Made by a program: the position numbers and the translations under genes
Source: Leptospira noguchii serovar Panama str. CZ214
GTDB taxonomy: Bacteria; Spirochaetota; Leptospiria; Leptospirales; Leptospiraceae
Reading direction: 5' to 3'
Assembly: GCF_000306255.2 (NCBI RefSeq)
Contig: NZ_AKWY02000021.1
Coordinates: forward strand, 90,001 to 154,000
Length of the DNA: 64,000 bases
In this document: positions 28,697-52,878 of the stretch, in pieces
How positions within the stretch are numbered: the stretch's first letter is position 1
Layout: each line of letters begins with the position of its first letter
Notes under the pieces: model-generated
Told to the model about the DNA's origin: nothing
The model's database searches: none
The model's input: only the letters and a program-made list of their open reading frames with translations

Positions 28697-28885
28697 TTCA
28701 ATTTTTTATGTTCGTTAGAACTAAAGTAAATTTGAATGAAAACTGATTCTAAAAACTAAAATCTTTCTGACACGGACCGTCTATAAAACGCTGATTCCAA
28801 GGGAATTCTATAAAATCCTAAAAGAATAAGCGTTTAGTTTTTCGATTCTCATAAAAATTAAAATCTATTTTAATGCGAGTTCATC

Positions 28886-29212
28886 ATGGATCCAATCATT
28901 ATAAAAATGATTCAGTCTGTTTGGGAATTGATAATTCATAAGATGGTGACAAACCGACGCAGAAAAAAATTCGAACCGCTGATTCGCCAAGAACTTGAAA
29001 GTGCAGGAGGTGTGTTGACGTTACCGGAACTTGTAAAACGAATCGGTCTGAAAGATTCGTTCTACAATCGTGGTAGAGTGCTTGAATCGGTAGCGCCAAT
29101 GGTTTCACGAGGTGAAGTAATTGAAGAGGATAATCCAAATGCCACGATCAAAAACAGACTGAATCTTAGAAAATATCGACTTACTACCCGGATACATAAA
29201 AACGATCACTAA
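28886..29212 (+). CDS. small conserved-looking protein, 108 aa, function unknown
   Basis: Basic protein with an N-terminal helix, RRRKKFEPLIRQELESAGG and a winged-helix-like segment LTLPELVKRIGLKDSFYNRG followed by a predicted beta hairpin (SRGEVIEEDNPNA). A DNA- or RNA-binding role is possible but is only inferred from composition. Start ATG 28886 has no strong ribosome-binding site. Isolated between glyA and a repeat-rich spacer. Confidence 0.5.
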   Translation: MDPIIIKMIQSVWELIIHKMVTNRRRKKFEPLIRQELESAGGVLTLPELVKRIGLKDSFYNRGRVLESVAPMVSRGEVIEEDNPNATIKNRLNLRKYRLTTRIHKNDH

Positions 29213-31123
<1,911 letters not shown>

Positions 31124-31181
31124 GTATTTTTGTTAGATGACTAAAAGTTGAAGGACATTTTACTAATTTCTATAAAATTAA

Positions 31182-31238
31182 GTACCGCGAATTTTAATCG
31201 TAAACCCTGTTTCAATACGAAATATTGGAAACTATATT
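31182..31238. repeat. dispersed repeat R3, copy interrupted by MITE-1 (left part)
   Basis: AGTACCGCGAATTTTAATCG... through AAATATTGG. It resumes after MITE-1 copy C as TTATATAATTCCGAGTA. The uninterrupted counterpart lies at 33258-33336. Confidence 0.7.
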
Positions 31239-31239
31239 A

Positions 31240-31338
31240 GAATTGTTGAAAAATTTCATAGTGAAAATTAGCAAAATTGCTTTAATCTACCGTTTCCATG
31301 AAACATAAGCAGATAGAGAATTAATTTTTCAACAATTC
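31240..31338. repeat. MITE-1 copy C, inserted in R3
   Basis: 99 bp, ends GAATTGTTGAAAAATT and TTTTTCAACAATTC, TA on both sides (31238-31239 and 31339-31340). Its host repeat R3 has an uninterrupted copy at 33258-33336, which contains only a single TA at the corresponding site. Confidence 0.9.
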
Positions 31339-31486
31339 TATTATATAATTCCGAGTAGAAAATGGTATTTTAGAAGTTTATTATATAGAATTTACTTTTA
31401 CGTGAGTTTGGCAAAAAATTAACTTTTTATAATACTGAGTTTTGTAAAAAGTTGAATCCTTGAACTACTAACAAATATCCAATAGA

Positions 31487-31555
31487 GAGTTGTTGAAAGT
31501 TCAAATTAACAAAACTGTTTCAATCTACCGTTTTCATAAAACAGAAATTGATGAT
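31487..31555. repeat. MITE-1 copy D, truncated
   Basis: Left end GAGTTGTTGAAAGTTC and core ACAAAACTGTTTCAATC are present; the right inverted end is missing. The stretch 31124-31649 contains only copies C, D, part of R3 and a terminator; no gene. Confidence 0.7.
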
Positions 31556-31607
31556 GACATGTTGCATAATGTTTTCTGCATGTAATTTATAGACCAGAAC
31601 TGAAAAG

Positions 31608-31633
31608 CCCAGTCCGGGGCCGCCCGGACTGGG
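31608..31633 (-). terminator. strong GC-rich terminator hairpin for the 31650 gene
   Basis: Perfect 11-bp stem CCCAGTCCGGG / CCCGGACTGGG with a 4-nt loop, 17 bp beyond the stop of the minus-strand exported-protein gene. On that strand a short C/T-rich tail follows (CTTTTCAG). Confidence 0.75.
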
Positions 31634-31649
31634 TCTGATTTTCTTAATT

Positions 31650-32822
<1,173 letters not shown>

Positions 32823-32829
32823 TGAATCC

Positions 32830-33030
32830 TCACTCGGCAATGCCTTTCGGAACGATAATAAAAAAACCAGTCTTACTTTGTTCTACATAAGGCCTAGTTG
32901 CTAACCAAAGTAGAATCGCGTTATTCTGATCGTCGTCATTCTCTTTTTTCTTACAAGCTCCGATAAACAAAAAGTTCATCAATACAACTGTAAAAATTCC
33001 CACAGAAAACAATTTATGAAAAATTTTCAT
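32830..33030 (-). CDS. small predicted lipoprotein, 66 aa
   Basis: MKIFHKLFSVGIFTVVLMNFLFIGACKKK: a signal peptide with lipobox FIGAC followed by lysines and an acidic/Asn stretch (ENDDDQNN). The mature chain is only ~40 residues. It is translated just upstream of the exported protein gene. ATG 33030 is preferred to the upstream frame start at 33045. Function unknown. Confidence 0.65.
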   Translation of the reverse strand: MKIFHKLFSVGIFTVVLMNFLFIGACKKKENDDDQNNAILLWLATRPYVEQSKTGFFIIVPKGIAE

Positions 33031-33257
33031 ACATATCTCCCTCAAATTCGATTACTTTTCCAAATTCAACTTTCAATAGAACATTCATTTTTCTGAAACC
33101 ATAACAATAGAACGTTATAAATTTTGAGACGAATCTTCCACTCACAACGCAAATTTTTGTACCTTCTATTCTATAGTTCCATTGAAAGTTTGTACAAAGT
33201 TTAATTTTTTTTATAAACAATCTTAAAAAAGTTTTTTGACCTATCAATTCCTATAAC

Positions 33258-33336
33258 TGAGTACCGGGAATTTTAATCGTAAAACCCCATTTCAATATAA
33301 AATATTGGGGAACTCTATTATTATAGTTCCGAGTAA
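33258..33336. repeat. dispersed repeat R3, uninterrupted copy
   Basis: AGTACCGGGAATTTTAATCG ... AACTCTATTATTATAGTTCCGAGTA. It aligns to both halves of 31182-31357 and shows the site without MITE-1. Confidence 0.75.
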
Positions 33337-33662
33337 TGTTTCATTTTAACTCATTTTTGAGATCTTTTTATTAAAAAGTTTTATCCTTGCAATTTCTACT
33401 TTGGAAAATAGATTCCGGTAAAATTACCTAAACGGCAACGACAGTCAATCAGGATTCTATTATTTAATAAATTTGAATTTAAAACTTTTTAAAAACTACC
33501 TAGATTTGTTACAAAACAATAGATAGTTTTTTTAAAATGTAATCGTAAATCGAATACTAACACCAAATAAATTGTTTTGGATTGAACTCAAGCCAGATGT
33601 GATAAAATACAATTAGGTTTTCAAATTCTGTAAAATCCAATGGATTCAATAAAAATCTAAAG

Positions 33663-33845
33663 TAATGCAAGTTCAACTTAAGGAAAATTTGGGCGAATCA
33701 GCTGTCACGAGTAGTCGTGACCGACCTCTCAACTTAATCTGCAAAGCACCTGAAGTAATATCGTAAATAGAAATATTCTATTGATTGCATATTGTTCCTA
33801 CAGTCGAAACATAATATATCGATCCTCTTCGCGTTAATTCACGTT
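33663..33845. repeat. MITE-2 family element, copy 3 (diverged)
   Basis: Left TAATGCAAGTTCAACTTAAG and right GTTAATTCACGTTA resemble the TAACGTGAGTTCAACGTAAG ends of the family. GGGCGAATC inside is shared with copy 1. Confidence 0.55.
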
Positions 33846-33861
33846 AAAGTAAATAATAACC

Positions 33862-34062
33862 ATGATTGAAGTCAACAATCCACACGATCAATTGATTCGA
33901 GTAACTTTTCAGAATAAAAAAGAAACAGACATATTTTTTAAAACCACACTACCACATCAATTATTAGGTTTATAACTTTCCAAATCCAGCTTTACTTCAG
34001 AAAAACTCAGACAAGAACAAACAGATCTATTGTTTTAAATCCTCCTCAAATCTGAATACTAA
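33862..34062 (+). pseudogene. broken Rpn/PD-(D/E)XK nuclease (transposase_31) N-terminal remnant, copy 1
   Basis: Frame from ATG 33862 reads NNPHDQLIRVTFQNKKETDI then FFKTTLPHQLLGL, stop, LSKSSFTSEKLRQEQTDLLF, stop, ILLKSEY. This matches the start of the Rpn family (PHD-x-L-x-R-x2-F, LP-x2-L, ELR-x4-DLLY). Two in-frame stops and loss of the nuclease core make it dead. A copy with an extra stop lies at 37030-37210 in the second duplicated unit. Confidence 0.65.
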
Positions 34063-34110
34063 CTTGTATTTATACTTTTTGAATATAATAGTTGTTTAGA
34101 TAATTGAATA

Positions 34111-34198
34111 GAGTTGTTAAAAAATTAATTTTCTTTTGTTTTTTTCATTAAAACAAATGGATAAAATTGTTTGTTAATATGAATTCATCCAACAACTT
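34111..34198. repeat. MITE-1 copy E, diverged
   Basis: Ends GAGTTGTTAAAAAATT and AACAACTT with flanking TA; the interior has drifted. It is absent from the second VM duplication unit, which retains one MITE where this unit has two. Confidence 0.65.
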
Positions 34199-34359
34199 TA
34201 ATCTAGATTGGAAACCTATTGCGGCTACTGCAGAAAATACGGTTATTATTTCTATAAATCTTTTCATTCATAGAATCATCCTCCAAACGACAATTTTAGG
34301 TATATTTTATTTTTATAATATTTGTCTTTTGATTTTATAGAGGTCGGCTTTTTATATTA

Positions 34360-34450
34360 GAGTTATTAAAAAATGAATTCTCCATCCATTTTTGTTTTAT
34401 ACAAACGGTCGATGGAAGCAATTTTGTTATTCTGAACTTTTCAACAACTC
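34360..34450. repeat. MITE-1 copy F
   Basis: 91 bp, ends GAGTTATTAAAAAATG and CTTTTCAACAACTC, TA flanks. Nearly identical to copy G downstream of the second VM gene. Confidence 0.85.
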
Positions 34451-34568
34451 TATTTATAAAAGTTTACTTGTAGCGTTGACGCAGATTTCTATTTATAAAA
34501 TTGTTATCTACGTCAACAGCTCTTTTTGTTAAGGCATCCAGAAAGTTTGTTCTTCTTTCTTCAATGGC

Positions 34569-36497
34569 TTACTGCAAAATACATCTGCCTCCAGAACATT
34601 GATTTATCAATGAACTAGTCGGATATCTGCCTGAACCCCTTCTGTCCTCCCCATCTCCAGAGCAATCTCTACTAGAAACCGTGAGACTAAAAGGAACATC
34701 GTAAAGTCCTACCGGCTGTATAGTCGTAAGTATTGTCAGAGTCCTTCCATTTTCTAATCGATTCATTACCTCGTTCGGATCCATAGTAGGTCTTAAAGAT
34801 TGAATGTAATCATTAAACGAGATCGTAGGAGAATTCGTTGGAATAACCACTATTCCCTGTGAGGTTCTCAGAATGGGAACGGCATGCCCCGAAGTAGATC
34901 CGTCTGCACGTCGTCTTCTCATTAATCCCAGCCAAATACTTCCAGGAGGAGAATTGATAAGTGATCTAATATGAGATAACATATCAGACCGAGTAGTGAT
35001 TGGAGATGAAGACGTCCATTCATACTGAGGCAACATGATCATAGTAGATGCGAATGCAAGCACCCTACCTCTATTAGCATAATCTAAAGGTACATTTGTC
35101 AATAATCTGTCCAATTCCGGATAACGTTGACTAAACGAAATAAAAGGATCTCTATTAGAGGCCGTATCGAAAAAATATCCTCCACTCGTAAGAGGTTCTC
35201 TAGAATGATATTCCAGTAGCTCTGCTATCATTTGGAAACTATGAAGCATACAAACACCACATGCCCCATGCCTCTGCGGAGCTGCACTAGGATTCACAGA
35301 TTGAAATGTAGCCGATCTAGCTATATCATAAAGTCTTTGAATCCAAGCAACACTTAGTCGGAAATCGGATGGTAATTCCCTTTTTATTCTTTTATAGATA
35401 CGGCTTTCTTTTTTACCAGCTGGACAATACTGGTCTGTTTTTCCAAGATTACTAGTTGTGTAACGTATCCAATTCAGTAAATCTACATCGACTTTAAACA
35501 AAGAAGTAGGACTATGAGTAGTATCCTTTTCTAAATAAGAAGGTTTAGCTGTATAGGCAATTCCCCAATTAGATCCTTCCTTAGTAACCCTTAAAGCATT
35601 TCCTTTATAATCTGTAATCATCCCTCCTGCATTCGCTACAAAATACACATTCCAATAAGCTGGATTCTCTTTTTTGATAGCCGCGTCACTACATGATCCC
35701 CAGTAAACCCAATTCCAATCATATTTATCTGTCATCTTAGAATACATACAACTAAGAAAGCCACTTGAAGGATCATACTGTGCAATATGTCCGCTTTCAG
35801 GATTGTAGTAAAGAGATGTAATATTTTTACTTGAACCTTTGGAATGAATATAGTAGGTACTAGGCGCCATATCTATATTCCAAATTCCATTTCCCCAACC
35901 TGAATTCCAAGCGATGGAAGTTTTGATACTGATGTTTCCAGGAGTAGCTACTGTTTTAATCCAATCATCCATAGAAGAGTCTAAGGTATGGTCAAACTTG
36001 TCCTCGGATTTTTTTGTGATATAGGCGTACCAATTCACATTTTTCAAACGATATTTTCCATCAGCAGTCCAAAAAGCTTTATCTTTTACGATCCATCTCT
36101 GCAAAGGATCATTGATAGCACAAGGCCTAAGATTTACATAATCCCATTTTGCATTTCCTTTAATTACTGCCTCTGGAGCGGTAACACATAACCACGTTTT
36201 ATTAATATAATAAGAAATTCTTTGAAACACATCGTATCTTGCTTTAGCAGTCTTATCTCCACACTTGTCAATCCAAACGTAACCTTCACCTTTGGTAAAA
36301 ACAGGAGAATAACAATATTTTTCTTCACCATACCCAATGATACTGATAGGTTTATCTTTTGGCTGATCGGTAGGCTTTTGAGCTATCGAGTAAGCACTCT
36401 TTGATGAGGCATCTACTGATGTATGATTGATCCCATACTCAAAACCAATTCCAATCAAAACTAACAAAACTACCTTTAGGGCGATCCAACGACCCAT
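34569..36497 (-). CDS. VM protein, PF07598/DUF1561 family (secreted lectin-toxin), copy 1
   Basis: 642 residues. The signal/anchor segment [19 protein letters not shown] is followed by a Cys-poor linker and two ricin-B-like modules (~55-200 and ~225-350; [21 protein letters not shown]). The C-terminal domain (~365-620) contains [33 protein letters not shown] and [11 protein letters not shown], then a Cys-rich end CSGGRCILQ. The family is expanded in pathogenic Leptospira and reported as AB-type cytotoxins; the lectin part would bind host glycans. The order Cys, His, Asn in the C-domain resembles a papain-like site (inference). It shares about 80% of residues with the neighbouring copy by eye. 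ATG 36497 has a GGAGG-type site. Confidence 0.93.
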   Translation of the reverse strand: MGRWIALKVVLLVLIGIGFEYGINHTSVDASSKSAYSIAQKPTDQPKDKPISIIGYGEEKYCYSPVFTKGEGYVWIDKCGDKTAKARYDVFQRISYYINKTWLCVTAPEAVIKGNAKWDYVNLRPCAINDPLQRWIVKDKAFWTADGKYRLKNVNWYAYITKKSEDKFDHTLDSSMDDWIKTVATPGNISIKTSIAWNSGWGNGIWNIDMAPSTYYIHSKGSSKNITSLYYNPESGHIAQYDPSSGFLSCMYSKMTDKYDWNWVYWGSCSDAAIKKENPAYWNVYFVANAGGMITDYKGNALRVTKEGSNWGIAYTAKPSYLEKDTTHSPTSLFKVDVDLLNWIRYTTSNLGKTDQYCPAGKKESRIYKRIKRELPSDFRLSVAWIQRLYDIARSATFQSVNPSAAPQRHGACGVCMLHSFQMIAELLEYHSREPLTSGGYFFDTASNRDPFISFSQRYPELDRLLTNVPLDYANRGRVLAFASTMIMLPQYEWTSSSPITTRSDMLSHIRSLINSPPGSIWLGLMRRRRADGSTSGHAVPILRTSQGIVVIPTNSPTISFNDYIQSLRPTMDPNEVMNRLENGRTLTILTTIQPVGLYDVPFSLTVSSRDCSGDGEDRRGSGRYPTSSLINQCSGGRCILQ

Positions 36498-37029
36498 TTT
36501 TTACCTCCATCCTTTTGAAAAATTAAGACGTTGTATGCAACATAAACACATAGGACAAACACGACATCCTAACGAACTCTGTCCGAACTAGTTATTCTGC
36601 ACGTGTTCACTACCAATCTTATAGAATAAATTTTGATACGAGCCTCCCTTTAGAAATAAAACTCCATCATTCTATTCTATAGTTTAAGTAGCAGCCAGGT
36701 CTCTTAATTGAATAAGGGAACATGCAACGTCACTTTTATTTTTTATCGTTCTTTTAGATTCTTAATAAGAAATTCTCTATTATTTAGAATATTCTAATAA
36801 AAATTATTTAATATATACACGTTATACACATCTAATTATACATCAAATAAAAATTCAATAAGGCACAAATTATCATATACATACATTAGAACTTTAGTAA
36901 TCTATTATATATCCAAATCAATTACTCAAGTAGAAAGATTAAACAAAAAAATACCAAAAGTAAGTCTCTATAAATTAGAGTTATTAATTTGATAGAGATC
37001 GCAAAACAGAAATTTGATTCAATAATCGC
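36498..37029. other. upstream region of VM copy 1 (part of duplicated unit)
   Basis: No gene. This ~530-bp AT-rich leader is largely conserved upstream of VM copy 2 (39351-39845), including GACGTTGTATGCAAC and TAGGTCTCTTAATTGAATAA-type blocks, so shared promoter or leader elements are likely within the first ~250 bp. Confidence 0.6.
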
Positions 37030-37210
37030 CACGATCAATTGATTCGAGTAACTTTTCAGAATAAAAAATAAACAGACATATTTTTTAAAACCACACTACC
37101 ACATCAATTATTAGGTTTATAACTTTCCAAATCCAGCTTTACTTCAGAAAAACTCAGACAAGAACAAACAGATCTATTGTTTCAAATCCTCCTCAAATCT
37201 GAATACTAAC
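37030..37210 (+). pseudogene. broken Rpn-type remnant, copy 2
   Basis: Collinear with 33883-34062: same DQLIRVTFQNK segment, but with an additional stop (AATAAACAGAC in place of AGAAACAGAC) and without the first codons. It marks the left edge of duplication unit 2. Confidence 0.65.
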
Positions 37211-37257
37211 TTGTATTTATACTTTTTGAATATAATAGTTGTTTAAATAATTAAATA

Positions 37258-37348
37258 GAGTTGTTAAAAAATGAATTCTCCATCCATTTTTGTTTTATAC
37301 AAACGGTCGATGGAAGCAATTTTGTCATTCTGAACTCTTCAACAACTC
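37258..37348. repeat. MITE-1 copy G
   Basis: 91 bp, ends GAGTTGTTAAAAAATG and TCTTCAACAACTC, TA flanks. Counterpart of copy F. Confidence 0.85.
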
Positions 37349-37466
37349 TATTTATAAAAGTTTACTTGTAGCGTTGACGCAGATTTCTATTTATAAAATT
37401 GTTATCTACGTCAACAGCTCTTTTTGTTAAGGCATCCAGAAAGTTTGTTCTTCTTTCTTCAATGGC

Positions 37467-40987
<3,521 letters not shown>

Positions 40988-41032
40988 ATGAATTCCTTAA
41001 GACATAAACTTCAATCTATAAAGGTACAATTT

Positions 41033-41644
<612 letters not shown>

Positions 41645-41650
41645 ACCGAA

Positions 41651-44605
<2,955 letters not shown>

Positions 44606-44618
44606 GGATTATATTAGA

Positions 44619-45197
44619 ATGTTAAGATATTCTGTACTATTTTTTTCCCTCATTTTTACAATTACAAATTGTACAATCAAATACGTAAAGGCAGGCCCAA
44701 CCTGGGAAAAAGATCTAAACACGTTCAAACGTATAGTAGTATCCGTTCCTTTGGAAAGCGAGGCGGGCAATTCGGAAAAACAGTTAGCCGCAAAAATTAC
44801 GGAAAATTATCTTTCTCATCATAAGGAATTTATCATATATCCGTTTCGTTCTGGAAATGGAATCTGTGGTAGTTCCGATAAAAAAGTTCAGGCGATTTTT
44901 CAATTAAAAATCCGTGAAAAAGAAACCTCTGATAAAGTTGAACTTAGTGCGCTCGGCAAAGTGTTAAAATGTTCAAAAGGAGAAGTTTTATGGGAGGCCT
45001 TAGCTGAAAATTCTTATTCTAAAAATATAGAAGAAAATCAATCTCTGGTTAACACATATACACAACTTTACGGAAAAGAAATCGCCTCCAAAGTAAATCC
45101 GTATTTTTTTCTACTTCAAAATCTTTTAGATAAATTAGACAGCCCTATCTTAACGGAAGAAGAAAAAGACGAAAAGATAGAGATAGAAGCAAGATAA
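44619..45197 (+). CDS. MXAN_6521/LA_1396-type lipoprotein
   Basis: 192 residues with a lipobox in LIFTITNCTIKY (Cys18). The mature part (FKRIVVSVPLESEAGNSEKQLAAKI, ICGSSDKKVQAIFQLKIRE, VLKCSKGEVLWEA) fits a small lipoprotein family I know by that name, found beside RND/MMPL genes in Leptospira and myxobacteria; the name is from memory and not checked. It sits 13 bp after the MMPL gene and probably acts as the outer-membrane-side partner. Two conserved-looking Cys (GICGSS, LKCSKG) may form a disulfide. Confidence 0.7.
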   Translation: MLRYSVLFFSLIFTITNCTIKYVKAGPTWEKDLNTFKRIVVSVPLESEAGNSEKQLAAKITENYLSHHKEFIIYPFRSGNGICGSSDKKVQAIFQLKIREKETSDKVELSALGKVLKCSKGEVLWEALAENSYSKNIEENQSLVNTYTQLYGKEIASKVNPYFFLLQNLLDKLDSPILTEEEKDEKIEIEAR

Positions 45198-45478
45198 TTT
45201 TTTCAAATCCGTAAAGAGAACAGTGTTCTGAGAACTCATCACAATTATAGAAAACCTCTACAAGTTCGAATCTGAAAATAAACCTATCGAAACCTCTGTG
45301 ATACCCCAAAAGCCCTTCTGCGTTTAAGTGAAAACTCGGGAGATTTTTCTTTATTAAAAAATTATACTTTTTGCAAGTAATTTCACTTTTGCAAAAACAC
45401 TTTAAAAAATAAAATAGAATTTTTGAAAAATTGCATATCTCAGATTAACTAAGGGGCTTCAACGACCATTTTCATATT
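45198..45478. other. intergenic, no gene seen
   Basis: AT-rich, ends the MlaC-MMPL-lipoprotein operon. No convincing terminator hairpin was found; a MITE-1-like trace (TTTTTGAAAAATTGCATAT ... GGGGCTTCAACGACCATTTT) at ~45419-45472 is too degraded to list as a copy. Confidence 0.4.
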
Positions 45479-45730
45479 TAACGTGAATTCGTGAAGAAAA
45501 TCAATGCACAACTTCCTAGAACGTCGCATATTTTAAAGTTATAATGGCTCGCGACCTGTCGAGCGCCAATAGAAGCGAGACGCTGAGTTAACGCAATCCG
45601 TAGAGAGCGTTTTACTGAGTTTCAAAACGATTTCATAAAAAACGTTTCATTGAGTTCTTTTCACTCCAATTCCTTCGGAATTTTCAAACCTCAATGCTGC
45701 TTTCGCATTAACTATACCGGACTCACGTTA
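45479..45730. repeat. MITE-2 family element, copy 2
   Basis: About 252 bp from TAACGTGAATTC to GGACTCACGTTA. It shares TCCAATTCCTTCGGAATTTT and CAATGCTGC with copy 1, and has an extra internal block (GAGACGCTGAGTT ... AGAGCGTTTTACTGAGTT). Confidence 0.7.
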
Positions 45731-45900
45731 TTTACAGTAGTTCCCGCAGATTTTATTCCTTTACAAATTTTCAAATTCTCATCTTTTTGTAATCCAGTTC
45801 AGATATGAGTTCCCACAAGTTATTTTTTGCATAGAACTAACTTTAGTTTCAGAAAACAAAAATCATTTCACTAAACCCAAGTTTTTAAGAACAAGTCTAA

Positions 45901-46272
45901 ATGAAAAAATCCACTCTCTACATCTTTTTATTTTCCGGTTTTATACTCACAAACCTAATTTGGTATGATCATTATGCTGGCATGGAGATGAAAAATGATT
46001 ATCACATTACTGAGTCTTGCGAATATTCTAATTTACTCAAACTTAGAGAAGATTTTCCAAAAGGAATGACCATTTCAGAGTTTACCAAAAAATGCAATCG
46101 AAATAATTCGCTCGAATGTACAAAAAGTAGTTCTTCGAAAAAAAAGAATATAGTATATAACGTTTCTGTAATCCCCAATTGTCCGGAGTCAGCACGTCCT
46201 GACTGCGGTTTTTACTTTAGCTTTCGAAACGAACGATTGGTAAAAGTGGAAGCAGGGTATCCCTGTCATTAA
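45901..46272 (+). CDS. small exported protein of unknown function, 123 aa
   Basis: Hydrophobic N-terminus KKSTLYIFLFSGFILTNLIWY acts as a signal or anchor. The mature part has seven Cys (ESCEYS, KKCNRN, LECTKS, NCPESARPDCGF, YPCH), so a secreted disulfide-rich fold is likely. No family recognised. Isolated, bounded by repeat-rich spacer on both sides. Confidence 0.55.
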   Translation: MKKSTLYIFLFSGFILTNLIWYDHYAGMEMKNDYHITESCEYSNLLKLREDFPKGMTISEFTKKCNRNNSLECTKSSSSKKKNIVYNVSVIPNCPESARPDCGFYFSFRNERLVKVEAGYPCH

Positions 46273-46852
46273 ATCCAGACGTTGGATTTTCTTCGATAAA
46301 CCAATTAAACCTTAAAACACAATCAAGATACATAAGAACATAATTATTTTTTTATATTTGATAAAAACTGAGTTCAGAAACAATCCCCAAAAGTTATCAC
46401 CCTTACCGATTCTTATCAAACTAAGAGTTTATCTTTTCTTAAAAAAAATATAAAGATAAGACAAATGTCTAAGAAAATACGAGAGTTCCCACAGAATATG
46501 TTTCTTTGCACTTTATAAGCTTTGGCAGATTTCAAAATTTAGATGGAATTCCTACACTCAGTAGAACGTCTCGAATTCAATAACACTGCTCGATAAGGAT
46601 CACAGTGTTACTACTCGGACGTATGAAAATAATAATAAAAAATGAATTAGCGATTTTACAAAAACGCAAAAATCCTCAAAAAATTATATCTAACTTGAAG
46701 TTGTTGGCTTTTTTGTGTAAGATTTCACATTTAAAATTTTGAAACAGATTTAAGAGTCATACTATTTTCATACGTCCAAGTAGTAAGTTGTGTTTTAGAA
46801 TCAAGTTAGTAGAATTACAAAAATCTAATGTACAAATGTAAAATACAGAATA
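46273..46852. other. intergenic, no gene seen
   Basis: AT-rich spacer with one GAGAGTTCCCACAGAA copy of the dispersed GGGAACT motif (reverse orientation, ~46482-46497) and ACGTCC(A/G)AGTAGTAA-type inverted pieces at ~46770. Otherwise nothing. Confidence 0.35.
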
Positions 46853-46950
46853 GAGTTGTTGAAAGAGTAATTCGTTATCTGCTTCCGTTGTATTAAAATG
46901 GATAATTGAAGCAGTTTTGGTAATATCCACTATAGAAACTCTAATAACTT
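46853..46950. repeat. MITE-1 copy H, diverged
   Basis: Left end GAGTTGTTGAAAGAGT after TA, core TAATTGAAGCAGTTTTGGTA; the right end is degraded (GAAACTCTAATAACTTG). Confidence 0.65.
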
Positions 46951-46969
46951 GACTATAGCTGAAAGCCGC

Positions 46970-46988
46970 AGTCCGGCAACGCCGGACT
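46970..46988 (-). terminator. hairpin downstream of the adenosine kinase gene
   Basis: Perfect 8-bp stem AGTCCGGC / GCCGGACT with a 3-nt loop, 32 bp past the stop of the minus-strand operon. Similar AGTCCGG stems lie at 31608 and near 56190. Confidence 0.55.
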
Positions 46989-47020
46989 CCATTACATTAG
47001 AAAAACGTCAAACTAAAAGG

Positions 47021-48007
<987 letters not shown>

Positions 48008-48011
48008 CGAT

Positions 48012-48914
48012 TTATCCTTTTCTTTTCCATTCAATCAATTCCCAGCCTGTATCTTCTTTAAAAAATACACATTCCCCTCTCACCGTATTTTTTAGAAGTT
48101 CCAAAAATTCTTCCTTTCGTTCGGTAATTACTCCGCTAAATAGAAAATGATCTGTTTTAATAGATGCAATTTTTTGAATATTCGATTTTAATACTGCAAA
48201 CGTGATATTGGCGATCAATAAATCCCAAGTTTGTTCTTGAATTTTTTTATGATCGAAACCACCCTCTTCCACAACCAAAACTTCCGAAGAAATCTCGTTT
48301 TCGTCCCGGTTAAAAGAGGCAGATCTCACGCTGTTCGGGTCCACGTCTACCGCTAAAATTAAGGATGCTCCAGACTTTGCCGCGGCAAGACTTAAAATTC
48401 CAGAACCAGTTCCCACATCAGCGACCTTTTTACCGGAAAGATTTAAATCCCCCATTCTTCCCAAAACAAGACGTGTAGTCTCGTGATGTCCAGTTCCAAA
48501 TGCAAGTCCAGGATTGACAAGTAACGGAAAAATTTCTTTCGGCGTTGTGCCTAACGCAGTATCTTTTTCCCAAGTAGGAATCACTCTATAAGAACCTACG
48601 ATAAAAGGTTTATAAAATTCTTTATAAGCCTCTTCGTATTCTTTCGTTTCAATCCATCTTGATTCGAAAAATAAAGATTCTCCAGCGTTCGCTTTTAAAA
48701 AAATTAGAACTTTAGTTTCGTTTTCTTTATCTTCTTCTGCGAGATAAACTCGGAACTTAGTATCGTCTGAAATGATTTCTTCGTCAGGAGCGCGTGGAAC
48801 TTCTCTGTCAAACAAGATTTCATAATATCCTGCAACACCTATTTCATCCAAAAAAGAGGTAAAATCTTCCGCAATCTCTTTAGGAATACTTAATATGATT
48901 TCTCTATATCTCAA
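48012..48914 (-). CDS. prmA: ribosomal protein L11 methyltransferase
   Basis: 300 residues. GLAFGTGHHETTRLVL and KVADVGTGSGILSLAAAKSGA are the PrmA substrate and SAM motifs; LIANITFAVL is the N(I/L)xxxx acceptor-site segment. It trimethylates L11. The start overlaps the PrsW stop (ATGA), coupling translation. The N-terminal substrate domain (1-115) is diverged as usual. Confidence 0.9.
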   Translation of the reverse strand: MRYREIILSIPKEIAEDFTSFLDEIGVAGYYEILFDREVPRAPDEEIISDDTKFRVYLAEEDKENETKVLIFLKANAGESLFFESRWIETKEYEEAYKEFYKPFIVGSYRVIPTWEKDTALGTTPKEIFPLLVNPGLAFGTGHHETTRLVLGRMGDLNLSGKKVADVGTGSGILSLAAAKSGASLILAVDVDPNSVRSASFNRDENEISSEVLVVEEGGFDHKKIQEQTWDLLIANITFAVLKSNIQKIASIKTDHFLFSGVITERKEEFLELLKNTVRGECVFFKEDTGWELIEWKRKG

Positions 48915-49659
48915 GTCTCGTCCAGAATTTCCGCATCCACTGGCGCGTCATTTAAGTTTTCATTTTCAAGTATGAAAGTTCGAAAGTCTTTTACGATCCA
49001 AACCCAAATTCCAACAAAAAGAGCCATAGAAAGCCAAGACCCAAATCTAGACTGAGGAAGTACAAAAAAGTTGAAAAGCCCGTGTTGAGATACAGCGAGT
49101 AAAAAAGCCAAAAATAGCGTTAGAGGTCTTTCCCTGGTTTCTTTTAAATTGGATTTTACAAACGCCAAAGCAAAACATAAATTGATTAGAAAGTGCGCAT
49201 TCGAAGACCGTATCGTCCTTCCCACAAACATGGAAATTCGATCCTCTTCTTTTGCGGAAAAAATATAATTCGCGTTTTCAATTCCAGCAAATCCTAAGGC
49301 TACAAATCCTCCGATCAAAACTATTTCTTTTTTAAACTGGTATGTCTTCCAATCAAACGCAAAAAGTAATCCTGATAAAAGGATCAAAATCCCTTTGCAA
49401 AATTCTTCCATCATTCCCGCTTGGATGAATGCGATATGCGCCGTTTGGGTAAGTATATGTCCGCTTTTTTTAGGAATTTTTACGTCCGGCCAAAAGATAG
49501 GGTGTAATTTTAAAACAATCTCCGTGGATAGATAACCTAAAAAAAGTGCAAATAGAATGAGCAAAATTCTTTGTGGAGTATTTTTTCCAGGAAAAAGTAA
49601 AATCAAAAAAAATCCCCAAGGAAGAATGGAAAGAAAGCCGAGTAACGCAACATCGAAAC

Positions 49660-49663
<4 letters not shown>
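48911..49663 (-). CDS. PrsW-family intramembrane metalloprotease
   Basis: 250 residues, about seven hydrophobic helices. The PrsW motifs can be seen in order: MMEEFCKGILIL (EExxK), GFAGIENANYIF (E-x2), AHFLINLCFALAF, SQHGLFNFFVLP. These proteases cleave membrane regulators. Overlaps the preceding TonB-like gene by four bases (ATGA), so it is part of the operon. Confidence 0.82.
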
Positions 49664-51354
<1,691 letters not shown>

Positions 51355-51448
51355 TGGACCTAAACGAGGAGCACAGGCAAACAAGAAATCCTTCTCGGTT
51401 CAGAATTAAAATACTTTATTCCGAAGTCCTGAACAGAATCCTGGGCTC

Positions 51449-52843
<1,395 letters not shown>

Positions 52844-52878
52844 ATTGTAATAGTTCCTACCATTTTTCTGTACGAGGA

